DNA from: Macrothele yani
Taxonomy: Eukaryota > Arthropoda > Arachnida > Araneae > Macrothelidae
Direction of reading: 5' to 3'
DNA: 64,000 bases
Assembly: GCA_039090855.1 (NCBI GenBank)
Contig: CM077034.1
Coordinates: forward strand, 15,731,219-15,795,218
How positions within the stretch are numbered: the first letter of the stretch is position 1; every line of letters begins with the position of its first letter. Below are positions 22,998 to 34,600 of this stretch, piece by piece. The position numbers were made by a program, and so were the translations under genes. The notes under the pieces are model-generated. The model searched no databases. It saw only the letters and a list, made by a program, of their open reading frames with translations, and was not told the origin of the DNA.

Positions 22998-23126
22998 CGA
23001 CGCGTAAACCCGTAAACCACAATTCCATACGTACTATAGACGCGTAATTACGCATTTTAGGAGAACTCGGGTCGGCGCGTCACTTGAGCACTCCCGTGGA
23101 GAGACAGAGAGAGAGAGAGCTACCGC

Positions 23127-23170
23127 ATGACGTCACGAAGCGGAGCCATCGTTATACTTGATGGCTCCGC
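23127..23170. other. CRE-like palindrome and perfect 11-bp hairpin (copy 2)
   Basis: Duplicate of 9161-9203. The stem arms are at 23140-23150 and 23160-23170 and both are unchanged. Confidence 0.7.
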
Positions 23171-23413
23171 ACGAAGCCCGCGAGTCAAAAATGACATCAT
23201 CGCGTAACACAGCGTTTGCAAGGTCCGGCACTGGATGGTTGCAGGAGATTGAAATATTTCAATTAAGCAATCGAAATATAAAAAAAAATTCTTAAAAAAA
23301 GACTTCTATCCGTAAACCAGTAAAATTAAGCCGAAATTCGTAAATTTTACAGATAATCCGTAAAAGTTGGCAAGTATACCTGCCTAATAATGGGAATAAC
23401 AACCTTTGACCCT

Positions 23414-23652
23414 GGGAGGTTGACCAAAGCACACGTGCCAGACTGCAGAAGGACACGGAGGTCCCAGAGATGACGTGGTTGTGGGCCGACGCGTCGATCC
23501 AAACAGTCCCACAAGTGCTCTATGGGATTGAGGTCGAGCGATTCCGCCGGTCAAGATAGAAAGGGAGACATCGCTGTCGTGTTCCTGGAATCAGTTACGC
23601 ACCAGTATAGCGTCGTAACACGGCGCACTATCCTGTTGGGAAACGTCCAACA
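23414..23652 (-). pseudogene. Tc1-like transposase C-terminal relic (copy 2)
   Basis: Duplicate of 9446-9684 with the same stop and frameshift. One base differs in the Arg-rich stretch after the Asp motif, near 23603. It is non-functional. Confidence 0.8.
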
Positions 23653-24040
23653 TGAAGGCAAACCCCCCCCTCCCATTTTTTTCGGGAATGTAATGATATA
23701 ATGCACGCTTTATGATGTAATCCAACTAAATTTATTAACATAAGATTTCAATTTTTCGTAGAATGCAAACACGTGTATAATGAGTACTTAATAAAACATC
23801 GATATCCATTAATAATAAGCAAAGTCTGTTTTACAACTCTATAAATTACATTTCTGCCCTATCTATCATAGTTTTACAGTTGTGTTCGTTAAGTTCCACA
23901 ATTCACCGACAGAGGCGCCTATGTCGTTAGGTTGCCAAACTTTATCCTAAACAGTATGTGCAGATACTATTGCATACATATGTATACATATAATGTGTGT
24001 ATGACTCATCTGACCAACCCCACTCCCCCGATTTTTTTTA

Positions 24041-26193
24041 TTGGAGGTTAAACGACCACCGTGAGCAACTCAATGGGCTATAAGCAGTCGCCCGTCCCTA
24101 ATTTAGGGTCACTGGTTCCAGGGAAGGGAGAGAGCCAGTGTCGTAAGACAAACACAGCATCCATTCATTGATTGATTGGAGATTTAACGACCACCGTGAG
24201 CAACTCAATGGGCTATAAGCAGTCGCCCGTCCCTAATTTAGGGTCACTGGTTCCAGGGAAGGGAGAGAGCCAGTGCTGTAAGACAAACACAACATCCATT
24301 CATTGATTTATTGGAGGTTTAACGACCACCGTGAGCAACTCAATGGGCTATAAGTAGTCGCCCGTCCCTAATTTAGGGTCACTGGTTCCAGGGAAGGGAG
24401 AGATCCAGTGCTGTAAGACAAACACAACATCCATTTATTAATTGATTGGAGGTTTAACGACCACCGTGAGCAACTCAATGGGCTATAAGTAGTCGCCCGT
24501 CCCTAATTTAGGGTCACTGGTTCCAGGGAAGGGAGAGAGCCAGGGCTGTAAGACAAACACAACATCCATTCATTGATTGATTGGAGGCTTAGCGACCACC
24601 GTGAGCAACTCAATGGGCTATACATAGTCGCCCGTCCCTAATTTAGGGTCACTGGTTCCAGGGAAGAGAGAGAGCCAGTGCTGTAAGACAAACACAACAG
24701 CCATTCATTGATTGCTTGGAGGTTTAACGACCACCTTGAACAACTCAATGGGCTATAAGCAGTCGCCCGTCCCTAATTTAGGGTCACTGGTTCCAGGGAA
24801 GGGAGAGAGCCAGTGCTGTAAGACAAACACAACATCCATTCATTGATTGATTGGAGGTTTAACGACCACCGTGAGCAACTCAATGGGCTATAAGCAGTCG
24901 CCCGTCCCTAATTTAGGGTCACTGGTTCCAGGGAAGGGAGAGAGCCAGTGCTGTAAGACAAACACAACATCCATTCATTCATTGATTGGAGGTTTAACTA
25001 CCACCGTGAGCAACTCGATGGGCTATAAGCAGTCGCCCGTCCCTCATTAAGGGTCACTGGTTCCAGGGAAGTGAGAGCGCCAGTGCTGTAAGACAAACAC
25101 AACATCCATTCATTGATTGATTGGAAGTTTAACGACCACCGTGAGCAACTCAATGGGCTATAAGTAGTCGCCCGTCCCTAATTTAGGGTCACTGGTTCCA
25201 GGGAAGGGAGAGAGCCAGTGCTGTAAGACAAACACAACATCCATTCATTGATTGATTGGAGGTTTACGACCACCGTGAGCAACTCAATGGGCTATAAGCA
25301 GTCGCCCGTCCCTAATTTAGGGTCACTGGTTCCAGGGAAGGGAGAGAGCCAGTGTCGTAAGACAAACACAGCATCCATTCATTGATTGATTGGAGATTTA
25401 ACGACCACCGTGAGCAACTCAATGGGCTATAAGCAGTCGCCCGTCCCTAATTTAGGGTCACTGGTTCCAGGGAAGGGAGAGAGCCAGTGCTGTAAGACAA
25501 ACACAACATCCATTCATTGATTTATTGGAGGTTTAACGACCACCGTGAGCAACTCAATGGGCTATAAGTAGTCGCCCGTCCCTAATTTAGGGTCACTGGT
25601 TCCAGGGAAGGGAGAGATCCAGTGCTGTAAGACAAACACAACATCCATTTATTAATTGATTGGAGGTTTAACGACCACCGTGAGCAACTCAATGGGCTAT
25701 AAGTAGTCGCCCGTCCCTAATTTAGGGTCACTGGTTCCAGGGAAGGGGAGAGAGCCAGGGCTGTAAGACAAACACAACATCCATTCATTGATTGATTGGA
25801 GGCTTAGCGACCACCGTGAGCAACTCAATGGGCTATACATAGTCGCCCGTCCCTAATTTAGGGTCACTGGTTCCAGGGAAGAGAGAGAGCCAGTGCTGTA
25901 AGACAAACACAATATCCATTCATTGATTGATTGGAGGTTTAACGACCACAGTGAGCAACTCAATGGGCTATAAGCAGTCGCCCGTCCCTAATTTAGGGTC
26001 ACTGGTTCCAGGGAAGGGAGAGAGCCAGTGCTGTAAGACAAACACAACATCCATTCATTGATTGATTGGAGGTTTAACGACCACCGTGAGCAACTCAATG
26101 GGCTATAAGCAGTCGCCCGTCCCTAATTTAGGGTCACTGGTTCCAGGGAAGGGAGAGAGCCAATGCCGTAAGACAAACACGACATCCATGCCT
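24041..26193 (-). repeat. SINE-body tandem array, ~16 units, tRNA head missing (copy 2)
   Basis: Same 135-bp body units as 10071-11544. A block of nine units is itself repeated: marker TGTCGTAAGACAAACACAGC recurs 1214 bp apart, near 24139 and 25353. The array ends at the exact point where copy 1 enters the tRNA head. It is therefore a pure body array without its Pol III promoter. Confidence 0.9.
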
Positions 26194-26650
26194 CAGCAAT
26201 GTCGTTCTGATACACTCCCTTTGAAACTTTGACTTGATACTGACCACTGCAACTTGGACGGCGATGAAAAACATTTTGTGGAATTTTAAAGGGTCTGCCA
26301 GAATTCCGTGATGAGTTGTTATTGCGATGCTCACACATCGGCATTCTCCTCAATAAAAACGGATTGGAAACATATTCAGTCCAGTTTTAATTTTGAAGCC
26401 ATGATAACAATTTAGTGCAGAAAAATTTGTTTTCCAAAATTTTCCAATTTCGTCAATTTTCTAAACAATGATATCTGATTAAATGTTCTTTTCAAAGTAA
26501 TTAAGTATAATGCACTATCTCAATTGAAAAGCGCAGCTTATTTTTGTGAGGAAGGGGGATTCAGCAGAAAAATAAAATGTATCCAGTGGAGTGACTTCAA
26601 TGATTGTTGGTGAATAAAAATTTACATGAGTTTAAAAACAGAAATTTTCA
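26194..26650. other. Unassigned sequence right of the duplication
   Basis: This sequence is not in copy 1. Short open stretches on the minus strand (about 26194-26353) continue into SINE sequence and show no family motif, so I do not call a gene. The remainder is AT-rich. It is the first non-duplicated sequence to the right of copy 2. Confidence 0.4.
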
Positions 26651-26661
26651 CTGTGCTTGGT

Positions 26662-29600
26662 CATCATCATCATCATTTTCAACCATTATCAATCCACTGC
26701 TGGACGAAGGTCTCCCCAAGCTTCATTCACAACGGTCTGCCTGGGGCCAGTCTCCTCCATGTCACTCCCGCATACTTTCGAATTTCATCCACCCATCTCC
26801 CATGTGGTCTTCTTCTGGGTCTTTTCCTGTCCCTTGGAATCCAATCTAAAATTTCGGCTGTGTCTGTCCTTCTGGCAGTATGTCCATCCCATTGCCATTT
26901 CAGGGATTTAACTCTGATCATGATGTCTTCCACTCTTGTCATTTTTTCGAATCCACGAGTTCCTCTTCTTATCTCTCCTGGTTACACCAAGCATGCACCT
27001 CTCCATGCTGCATTGAGTTGTCTGCAGCCTTTGTATGTCTCTTTTAGTTAGCGTCCACGTCTCTGCACCATACGTAAGCACTGGAAGGATGCATTGATCA
27101 AACACTTTTCTTTTAAGACATAATGGCATATTGCTCTTGAAAATTATGCTGTTTCTTCCAAAAGCTCTCCAGGCAAGTTTTGAACGCCGATTAATTTCTT
27201 CATCAATGTGATCCTCACTTGATATCTGCTGTCCAAGATAAACGTACGTGTCTGTTATCTCCAGCTTTTCTCCCTCAATCGATAAATCTTCATTTCTTGT
27301 AAAAGCATTGAACATCACTTTTGTCTTCTGAAAGTTCATTTTTAATCCCACTTCTTTACTCTTGTCAGCAAGTTCCTGGATCATACTCTGTAGCTCTGAT
27401 GGGGTAGTTGTAAAAATGACTATGTCATCAGCAAAACGAAGGTGGGTTAGATAATCTCCATTAATCTTTATCCCTTTGTTTTCCCAGTTCAGTGATTGAA
27501 AGACATTTTCCAATGTGGCATTAAAGAGCTTCGGAGATATGGTGTCACCTTGTCTCACTCCTTTTCCAATTTTTATGTGTGTTGTATTTTCAAACAGCCG
27601 AATCTTTGCACTTGCATTTTCATAGATGTTATTAATAATATTAATGTATGCATCTTCAATACCGCAGGATTTCAGAGCCGTGGTAACTGCTGATGGTTTC
27701 ACCGAATCAAAGGCTTTTTCATAATCGATAAAAGCCATGCACAATGGAAGTTCATATTCCCTCGCTCTTTCAATTAGTTCTCTCAGTACGTGGATATGAT
27801 CTATTGTGCTGTAGCCACTACTGAATCCAGCTTGTTCTCTCGGTTGAGCCATGTCCAGTGTCACCTTCAAGCGGTGTGAAAGAACTTTAGTGAAGATTTT
27901 ATAAACCACGGATAGGAGGCTGATAGGTCTGTAGTTCCTGAGATCCTCAATGTCACCTTTTTTATGTAGCAGGATCATTGTAGCATTGTTCCAATCCTCA
28001 GGAATCTTCCCTTCTTTAAGGCATCGAGTGAAAATTTGGGCGAGTACTGTTTCAATTTCTCCACTTGCTTCTTGTATGATGTCTATAGTAATTCCATCTT
28101 CTCCTGGAGCTTTCCCCCGCTTCATGTTCTTGATTGCATGAGCAACTTCTGCTGGGAGGACTGGAAGAACTCTGGTACCTTTCATGATGTCTGGAGTACA
28201 TGTATCATCCCTTTCATATTATTTGGAGTAGAAATCTTTCACTCTTGTCAAAATTTCGCCTCTATTTCTTGTTATAGAACCATCTTCTTTTCTCAGAGCC
28301 ATAATCTGTTTTCTTCCCTTACTGAGATGTCCCTTTGCTATCTTAAGGCTTTGGTTGTTTTCAATTGCTTTCCTCACTAGCTCACAGTTGAATTTCCTTA
28401 CGTCTTCAGTGATACTTTTTCGTACTGTCTTGCATAGCTCTATATATTCCACTTTGGAAGTCACATCTTCTTTAGTTGTCCTCATCTCTCTTCTTTTTGC
28501 ATCAACATTTTGGTGTTTCCTGATAATTTGTTCACATGCAACTTGTTGTTAGACCCAGCTAATTTTGTTGCTGTTTCCATAAGAGCTTTGGTTACTTTTC
28601 TGTTAACTTCCGAAATATCCACTTCTTCTGATGTTAGGCCTTCTAAAGCAGAGAATCTGTTCTTCAGTTCCAACTTGAAGGTATTATGGTGTTTTTTAAG
28701 GTTGGTTATGTCAATACACTTTGTTTGTCTTATGAGCTTGCCACGTTCAAGTTTAGTGTTGAGGTGCATCTTACATCTCACCAATCTATGGTCACTACCT
28801 GTGTTGAACTTGTTCAGCACACTGCAGTCTTCGACGACGAATTTTTTGTTACACATAATAAAATCAATTTCACTTGTTGTCCCATTTGGATGTCTCCATG
28901 TCCATTTCCTGTGTGGCTTTTTCTTGAAAAAGGAGTTCAAGATGAAAAACCCTTCTGCCTCTGCAAACTCTACGAGAGTATTTCCACGCTGGTTTCTGTT
29001 CTCGTGACCGAATTTACCTACTGAAGTTTCATTCTGTTGCCGGTGCCCTATTTTTGCATTGAAATCTTCCATAATTATCTTCAAGTGCTGCTTACCTTTA
29101 TTATTTAGATCACGAATTTCCTCATAAAATTCTTCAATTTCTTCTTCAGGATGACTTGTGGTGGGTGCATAAGTTTGAATGATCTGAGCCTGGTATCTTT
29201 TCGAGAGTTGGATAACAAGTCGTGCAGCTCTGTCAGAGGAACTTTCAACTTCTACAACTTTATCCTTCAGTTTCTTGTTTATTATAAATCCAACACCACT
29301 AGTTCTGCCTGTATCTGTCCCACGATAATAGAAGAGATGTCCACTTTTCAGTTCCATGAGATCTTCTCCTTTTCTCCTTACCTCACTTAGCCCGACGATG
29401 TCCCACTTGATCCTTTGTAGTTCCTCTTCCAATTCAAGAAGCCTTGAATCAGAAGATAGGGAGCGTCCGTTATACGTCGCCAAGGTCAGCATCAGATGGC
29501 AGCCTAGTCCGGTCCTCCGGGGATTCTTAGCACCCTCTGCCTTCATGTCGCACTGGCCGCTGCCTTGGCCAGGTACATTCCATCTGCCGGAGACTGAGGG

Positions 29601-29833
29601 CCAAGATTTAAGGTGTAGAGTCATTTTGGAGGTGTTAGGCCATAACTCACCACGCTGACCAAGCGGGTTGGTGAGTGTGGGATAGCGTTTCCTCTGATCC
29701 CGATGGTATAGTTATACCGCTATTGGCGGTCGTCAGAGCCCCTTTAGTCGGAACAGGATGCACCACGAGAAGGCGGGGTTGACATTTGTCAAGGAGAGGC
29801 TGTGATGTTACGCATCACCTGACCTTACATCCC
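26662..29833 (-). mobile_element. Nearly full-length RTE-type LINE with 11-bp target duplication
   Basis: A 3172-bp element on the minus strand. The target duplication CTGTGCTTGGT is at 26651-26661 and 29834-29844. It has a ~210-bp leader, one apurinic-endonuclease/reverse-transcriptase frame, almost no 3' UTR and an ATG-repeat tail (26662-26677). Small size, a single ORF and a short 3' UTR ending in a microsatellite fit the RTE clade. Both ends are present, so it is not 5'-truncated. Confidence 0.9.
26681..29624 (-). pseudogene. RTE-type endonuclease/reverse transcriptase, 4 small lesions
   Basis: The N-terminal frame (28482-29624) holds the APE-type endonuclease: TYNGRSL (N52), GLSEVRRK (E81), TYAP (Y152), EDFNAKIG (D187/N189), SEIDF (D254) and GSDHR (277-279). 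The residue before catalytic D187 is Glu where Gly is usual. The RT frame (28185-26908) has NYRPISLL, AFIDYEKAFDS, GVRQGDTISP and the catalytic FADD. Lesions: a shift in an A run near 28494-28498, a TAA near 28219-28221, a shift in an A6 run near 26946-26951, and a TGA near 26727 before the C-terminal QQWIDNG. All but the stops are homopolymer indels. The protein would nick target DNA and copy the element RNA by target-primed reverse transcription. It is recently active or partly mis-sequenced. Confidence 0.9.
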
Positions 29834-29844
29834 CTGTGCTTGGT

Positions 29845-29888
29845 AAGTGAAGAAATAAATTTTGTGCAAGTATTTCGCTGCAGAAATT

Positions 29889-29945
<57 letters not shown>

Positions 29946-30595
29946 CTTTTTTTTTTAAATTTATCCAGTACTGAACTCAATTCTTAATCGCAATTTGTTC
30001 ACATGCCCATTTTGACCAGAAGAGAAAATATAAGTAAAACTTTTGCAAAAGTCCTGGCAACTGAGTATTTGTTATTATCAAACAGAAATAATATCCAGTT
30101 TGATGGGAGTAACATTGTTGTTAGAATTATTACGTTGAATAAAAGCAGGAACAAACCAAAAATTGGATAAAAAAAAAAACAGGTTGAGTAACACATTTAA
30201 ACATACTTTATTTCAACACTCATCATTATTTTTTATTCATTCCCCTATTTTATTTCTTATTCGGAAGAACAAGAACCGTATTAATCAACAATGCACACAG
30301 GCCCGGCGATTCATTCCCACCCAACGAGAGACTGCATTCGCGAGCAACCCTGCTAGCGAGAGCTGCCATCAATGCTGTCCCCAGAGAAGTTTTATTCAAA
30401 GGAAACGAACCGGGAATAGAAAGAGTTTCCCACACGAGTTGGTTTCAATAGCCCTCAGAGCTGCAACCAGGGCAGCCCGCCAACGTTCCTTCCGCTACCA
30501 GTGGCGTTATGCTGGAAAAACTTACAGCAGTGTTCACAAAACTTCTCTCTCTTGGTACGGCAAGATAAAAAAACTGATTAGGGTAGGGTTTAGAG
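29845..30595. other. CT microsatellite and unassigned sequence
   Basis: A (CT)n microsatellite spans about 29890-29942 and is followed by a T run. From 29945 to 30595 I recognise no gene. A plus-strand open stretch (30163-30675) runs into a SINE head and lacks any domain motif. Confidence 0.6.
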
Positions 30596-30715
30596 GGGGC
30601 TGCAGCCCCACAGCAGGAGCCGCCCCTGTCCGCAACCATGCCTCACTGGGATCCGAACCCTTCTCAGACGAATGATCACAAGCCATCGCTTAGACCACTG
30701 CGCCACAGGGGCGGG
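30596..30715 (-). mobile_element. tRNA-derived SINE head with a different, GC-rich body
   Basis: On the minus strand from 30715 the head reads like the other SINE heads (TGGCGCAGTGGTCTAAGCGA, with a B-box-like GGTTCGGATCCC). After GAGGCATGG it turns into an unrelated GC-rich body ending in the perfect palindrome GGGGCTGCAGCCCC (30596-30609). It shares the head with the 135-bp-body family but not the body, so it is a second SINE type using a related head. Confidence 0.7.
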
Positions 30716-30984
30716 CCTAATAACTCGTGACTTCAGTGTACGCATCACACTCAGGGTTCCCACTCAAAAGTAATAAAAACATTCCCTGACTTTTCCAGGT
30801 TCTCCAGGTGGTTTTTAAACTTTTATAGAGTGGGATGTTGCAAAGAATTGTTGCATTTCATTCCATTCCATTTTTTTTTCTCACCAAAGCACACACTTGT
30901 AAATCCTTTACGTAATTTGTCTTTATAAAATTACCTGCTTTTCATTAAAAATAACTAACTGTGCACATTATTTTCTGTACCAAA

Positions 30985-31523
30985 GTTCCGTTAACTTTTG
31001 TGAAAACTACCCACACAGAATTTGTATATACATTCCGATAGAAACAGGTCATATGTAAGAAAAAATCTGTCACTTGAATAGTTTCAGTTTTTCTATAACA
31101 CAATGCAGCTAAGCTTAAAGATGGAATGGGCTCTGTTCAAAGAAACATGTTTCAAGAGAACCAACAGACAAAGGACTTTGGTCCGTCATTTGGTTGGTTC
31201 TCTTGTGAAGTGTTTCTTCAAGCAGGAGCCATTGTGCCTAATTGTTCCATGTTATAACTGTGAATACTACCCACATGGAATTTGTAAATGCATTCGCATA
31301 GAAACAGGTCATATATAATATGTAAGGAAAAATCTGCCAGTTGAATATTTCAGTTTTTCTATAACACAATGCAGCTAAGCTTAATGATGGAATGGCTCTG
31401 TTCAAAGAAACATGTTTCAAGAGAACCAACAGACAAAGGACTTTGATCCATCATTTGGTTGGTTCTCTTGTGAAGTGTTTCTTCAAGCAGGAGCCATTGT
31501 GCCTAATTGTTCCATGTTATAAC
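30985..31523. repeat. 265-bp tandem duplication, 2.1 copies
   Basis: Units at 30985-31243 and 31244-31508 with a short third start at 31509-31523, in register at offset 265-266 (ATGCAGCTAAGCTTA at 31103 and 31369). Similarity is high but not complete. The small open frames inside are duplicates of each other and show no known domain. Confidence 0.85.
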
Positions 31524-31552
31524 AACTGCCTGCAGAAATTGAACAAAAGCTT

Positions 31553-31640
31553 GGGCCACGGGTGGCCTAGTGGGGAACGTTCGTGACTGCCACGAAAAAG
31601 GCCTCAGGTTCGAACACTCGATCAACTAAATATCCGCTGT
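31553..31640 (+). mobile_element. tRNA-derived SINE head at the start of the 197-bp satellite
   Basis: Starts GGGCCACGGGTGGCCTAGTGG, with an A-box-like TGGCCTAGTGGGG at 31563-31575 and a B-box-like GGTTCGAACAC at 31607-31617. The spacing is tRNA-like. It is followed by GGGTGGACACGTTAAGCC, a diverged form of the satellite wording GGGCACGTTAAGCC. The first satellite unit therefore looks like the body of this SINE. Confidence 0.72.
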
Positions 31641-34600
31641 GCGTCGGGTGGACACGTTAAGCCGTCGGACCCTGGGTACTAGCCCCCCCCCACCGGAAAT
31701 AAATAAGGGCGTCTTCCTCCCCCTTTCAACCCTTTTGCTTCCGTGTCGCATTCCTATCTGGCACTCTAGCCAAAATCTCCTACCTTTCTATTTCTAAGGG
31801 TTGTTTAAGATCTGGGGTCAGACACTCCCTTCCTAAAATCCTCTACATATGATCAGATCTGATCTACTAGAGCATTGAATGGGCACGTTAAGCCTTCTGA
31901 CCCCCGGTAGTAAATAAGGGCGTCTTCTACCTCGCTTCCGTGTCACTTTCCTATCGGGCACTCTAGCCCAAATCTCCTAGCTTCCTATTTCTAAGGGTTG
32001 TTTAAGACCTGGGGTCAGACACTCCCTTCCTAAAATCCTCTACATATGATCAGATCTGATCTACTAGAGCATTGAATGGGCACGTTAAGCCTTCTGACCC
32101 CCGGTAGTAAATAAGGGCGTCTTCTACCTCGCTTCCGTGTCACTTTCCTATCGGGCACTCTAGCCCAAATCTCCTAGCTTCCTATTTCTAAGGGTTGTTT
32201 AAGACCTGGGGTCAGACACTCCCTTCCTAAAATCCTCTACATATGATCAGATCTGATCTACTAGAGCATTCAATGGGCACGTTAGGCCTTCTGACCCCCG
32301 GTAGTAAATAAGGGCGTCTTCTACCTCGCTTCCGTGTCACTTTCCTATCGGGCACTCTAGCCCAAATCTCCTAGCTTCCTATTTCTAAGGGTTGTTTAAG
32401 ACCTGGGGTCAGACACTCCCTTCCTAAAATCCTCTACATATGATCTGATCTGATCTACTAGAGCATTGAATGGGCACGTTAAGCCTTCTGACCCCCGGTA
32501 GTAAATAAGGGCGTCTTCTACCTGGCTTCCGTGTCACTTTCCTATCGGGCACTCTAGCCCAAATCTCCCAGCTTCCTATTTCTAAGGATTGTTTAAGACC
32601 TGGGGTCAGACACTACTTTCCTAAAATCCTCTACATATGATCTGATCTGATCTACTAGAGCATTTAATGGGCACGTTAAGCCTTCTGACCCCCGGTAGTA
32701 AACAAGGGCGTCTTCTACCTCGCTTCCGTGTCACTTTCCTATCGGGCACTCTAGCCCAAATCTCCTAGCTTCCTATTTCTAAGGGTTGTTTAAGACCTGG
32801 GGTCAGACACTCCCTCCCTAAAATCCTCTACATATGATCTGATCTGATCTACTAGAGCATTGAATGGGCACGTTAAGCCTTCTGACCCCCGGTAGTAAAT
32901 AAGGGCGTCTTCTACCTCGCTTCCGTGTCACTTTCCTATCGGGCACTCTAGCCGAAATCTCATAGCTTCCTATTTCTAAGGGTTGTTTAAGACCTGGGGA
33001 AAGACACTCCCTTCCTAAAATCCTCTACATATGATCTGATCTGATCTACTAGAGCATTGAATGGGCACGTTAAGCCTTCTGACCCCCGGTAGTAAACAAG
33101 GGCGTCTTCTACCTCGCTTCCGTGTCACTTTCCTATCGGGCACTCTAGCCCAAATCTCCTAGCTTCCTATTTCTAAGGGTTGTTTAAGACCTGGGGTCAG
33201 ACAGTCCCTTCCTAAAATCCTCTACATATGATCAGATCTGATCTACTAGAGCATTGAATGGGCACGTTAAGCCTTCTGACCCCCGGTAGTAAACAAGGGC
33301 GTCTTCTACCTCGCTTCCGTGTCACTTTCCTATCGGGCACTCTAGCCCAAATCTCCTAGCTTCCTATTTCTAAGGGTTGTTTAAGACCTGGGGTCAGACA
33401 CTCCTCCCCTAAAATCCTCTACATATGATCTGATCTGATCTACTAGAGCATTGAATGGGCACGTTAAGCCTTCTGACCCCGGTAGTAAATAAGGGCGTCT
33501 TCTACCTCGCTTCCGTGTCACTTTCCTATCGGGCACTCTAGCCCAAATCTCCCAACTTCCTATTTCTAAGGGTTGTTTAAGACCTGGGGTCAGACACTCC
33601 CTTCCTAAAATCCTCTACATATGATCAGATCTGATCTACTAGAGCATTGAATGGGCGCGTTAAGCCTTCTGACCCCCGGTAGTAAATAAGGGCGTCTTCT
33701 ACCTCGCTTCCGTGTCACTTTCCTATCAGGCACTCTAGCCCAAATCTCCTAGCTTCCTATTTCTAAGGGTTGTTTAAGACCTGGGGTCAGACACTCCTTC
33801 CTAAAATCCTCTACATATGATCAGATCTGATCTACTAGAGCATTGAATGGGCGCGTTAAGCCTTCTGACCCCCGGTAGTAAATAAGGGCGTCTTCTACCT
33901 CGCTTCCGTGTCACTTTCCTATCGGGCACTCTAGCCCAAATCTCCCAACTTCCTATTTCTAAGGGTTGTTTAAGACCTGGGGTCAGACACTCCCTTCCTA
34001 AAATCCTCTACATATGATCAGATCTGATCTACTAGAGCATTGAATGGGCGCGTTAAGCCTTCTGACCCCCGGTAGTAAATAAGGGCGTCTTCTACCTCGC
34101 TTCCGTGTCACTTTCCTATCGGGCATTCTAGCCCAAATCTCCTAGCTTCCTATTTCTAAGGGTTGTTTAAGACCTGGGGTCAGACACTCCCTTCCTAAAA
34201 TCCTCTACATATGATCAGATCTGATCTACTAGAGCATTGAATGGGCACGTTAAGCCTTCTGACCCCCGGTAGTAAATAAGGGCGTCTTCTACCTCGCTTC
34301 CGTGTCACTTTCCTATCGGGCACTCTATCCCAAATCTCCTAGCTTCCTATTTCTAAGGGTTGTTTAAGACCTGGGGTCAGACACTCCCTTCCTAAAATCC
34401 TCTACATCTGATCTGATCTGATCTACTAGAGCATTGAATGGGCACGTTAAGCCTTCTGACCCCCGGTAGTAAATAAGGGCGTCTTCTACCTCGCTTCCGT
34501 GTCACTTTCCTATCGGGCACTCTAGCCCAAAACTCCTAGCTTCCTATTTCTAAGGGTTGTTTAAGACCTGGGGTCAGACACTCCCTTCCTAAAATCCTCT

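Larger units (their letters stand above)
13211..26193. repeat. Segmental direct duplication, copy 2
   Basis: This is the second copy of the 13.2-kb segment. It has about 87 of the 33-bp units (23 more than copy 1, which moves the offset from about 13208 to about 13967) and 16 SINE-body units. Similarity to copy 1 stops at 26193, where copy 1 continues into the tRNA head of the SINE and copy 2 continues into unrelated sequence. The break therefore coincides with the body/head boundary of the SINE. Confidence 0.93.

Noticed and set aside
26123..26353. 76-codon minus-strand frame as an exon
   Set aside because: Its C-terminal part is translated SINE body, and the rest has no family motif.
28036..29007. 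Plus-strand frames of 112-165 codons
   Set aside because: They are antisense shadows of the RTE-type endonuclease/reverse transcriptase.
30575..30595. Telomere repeat (TTAGGG-like words)
   Set aside because: Only one GATTAGGGTAGGG stretch; not a tandem hexamer array.
30163..30675. 170-codon plus-strand frame as a gene
   Set aside because: It runs into a SINE head, starts in an A run and has no recognisable domain or splice context.
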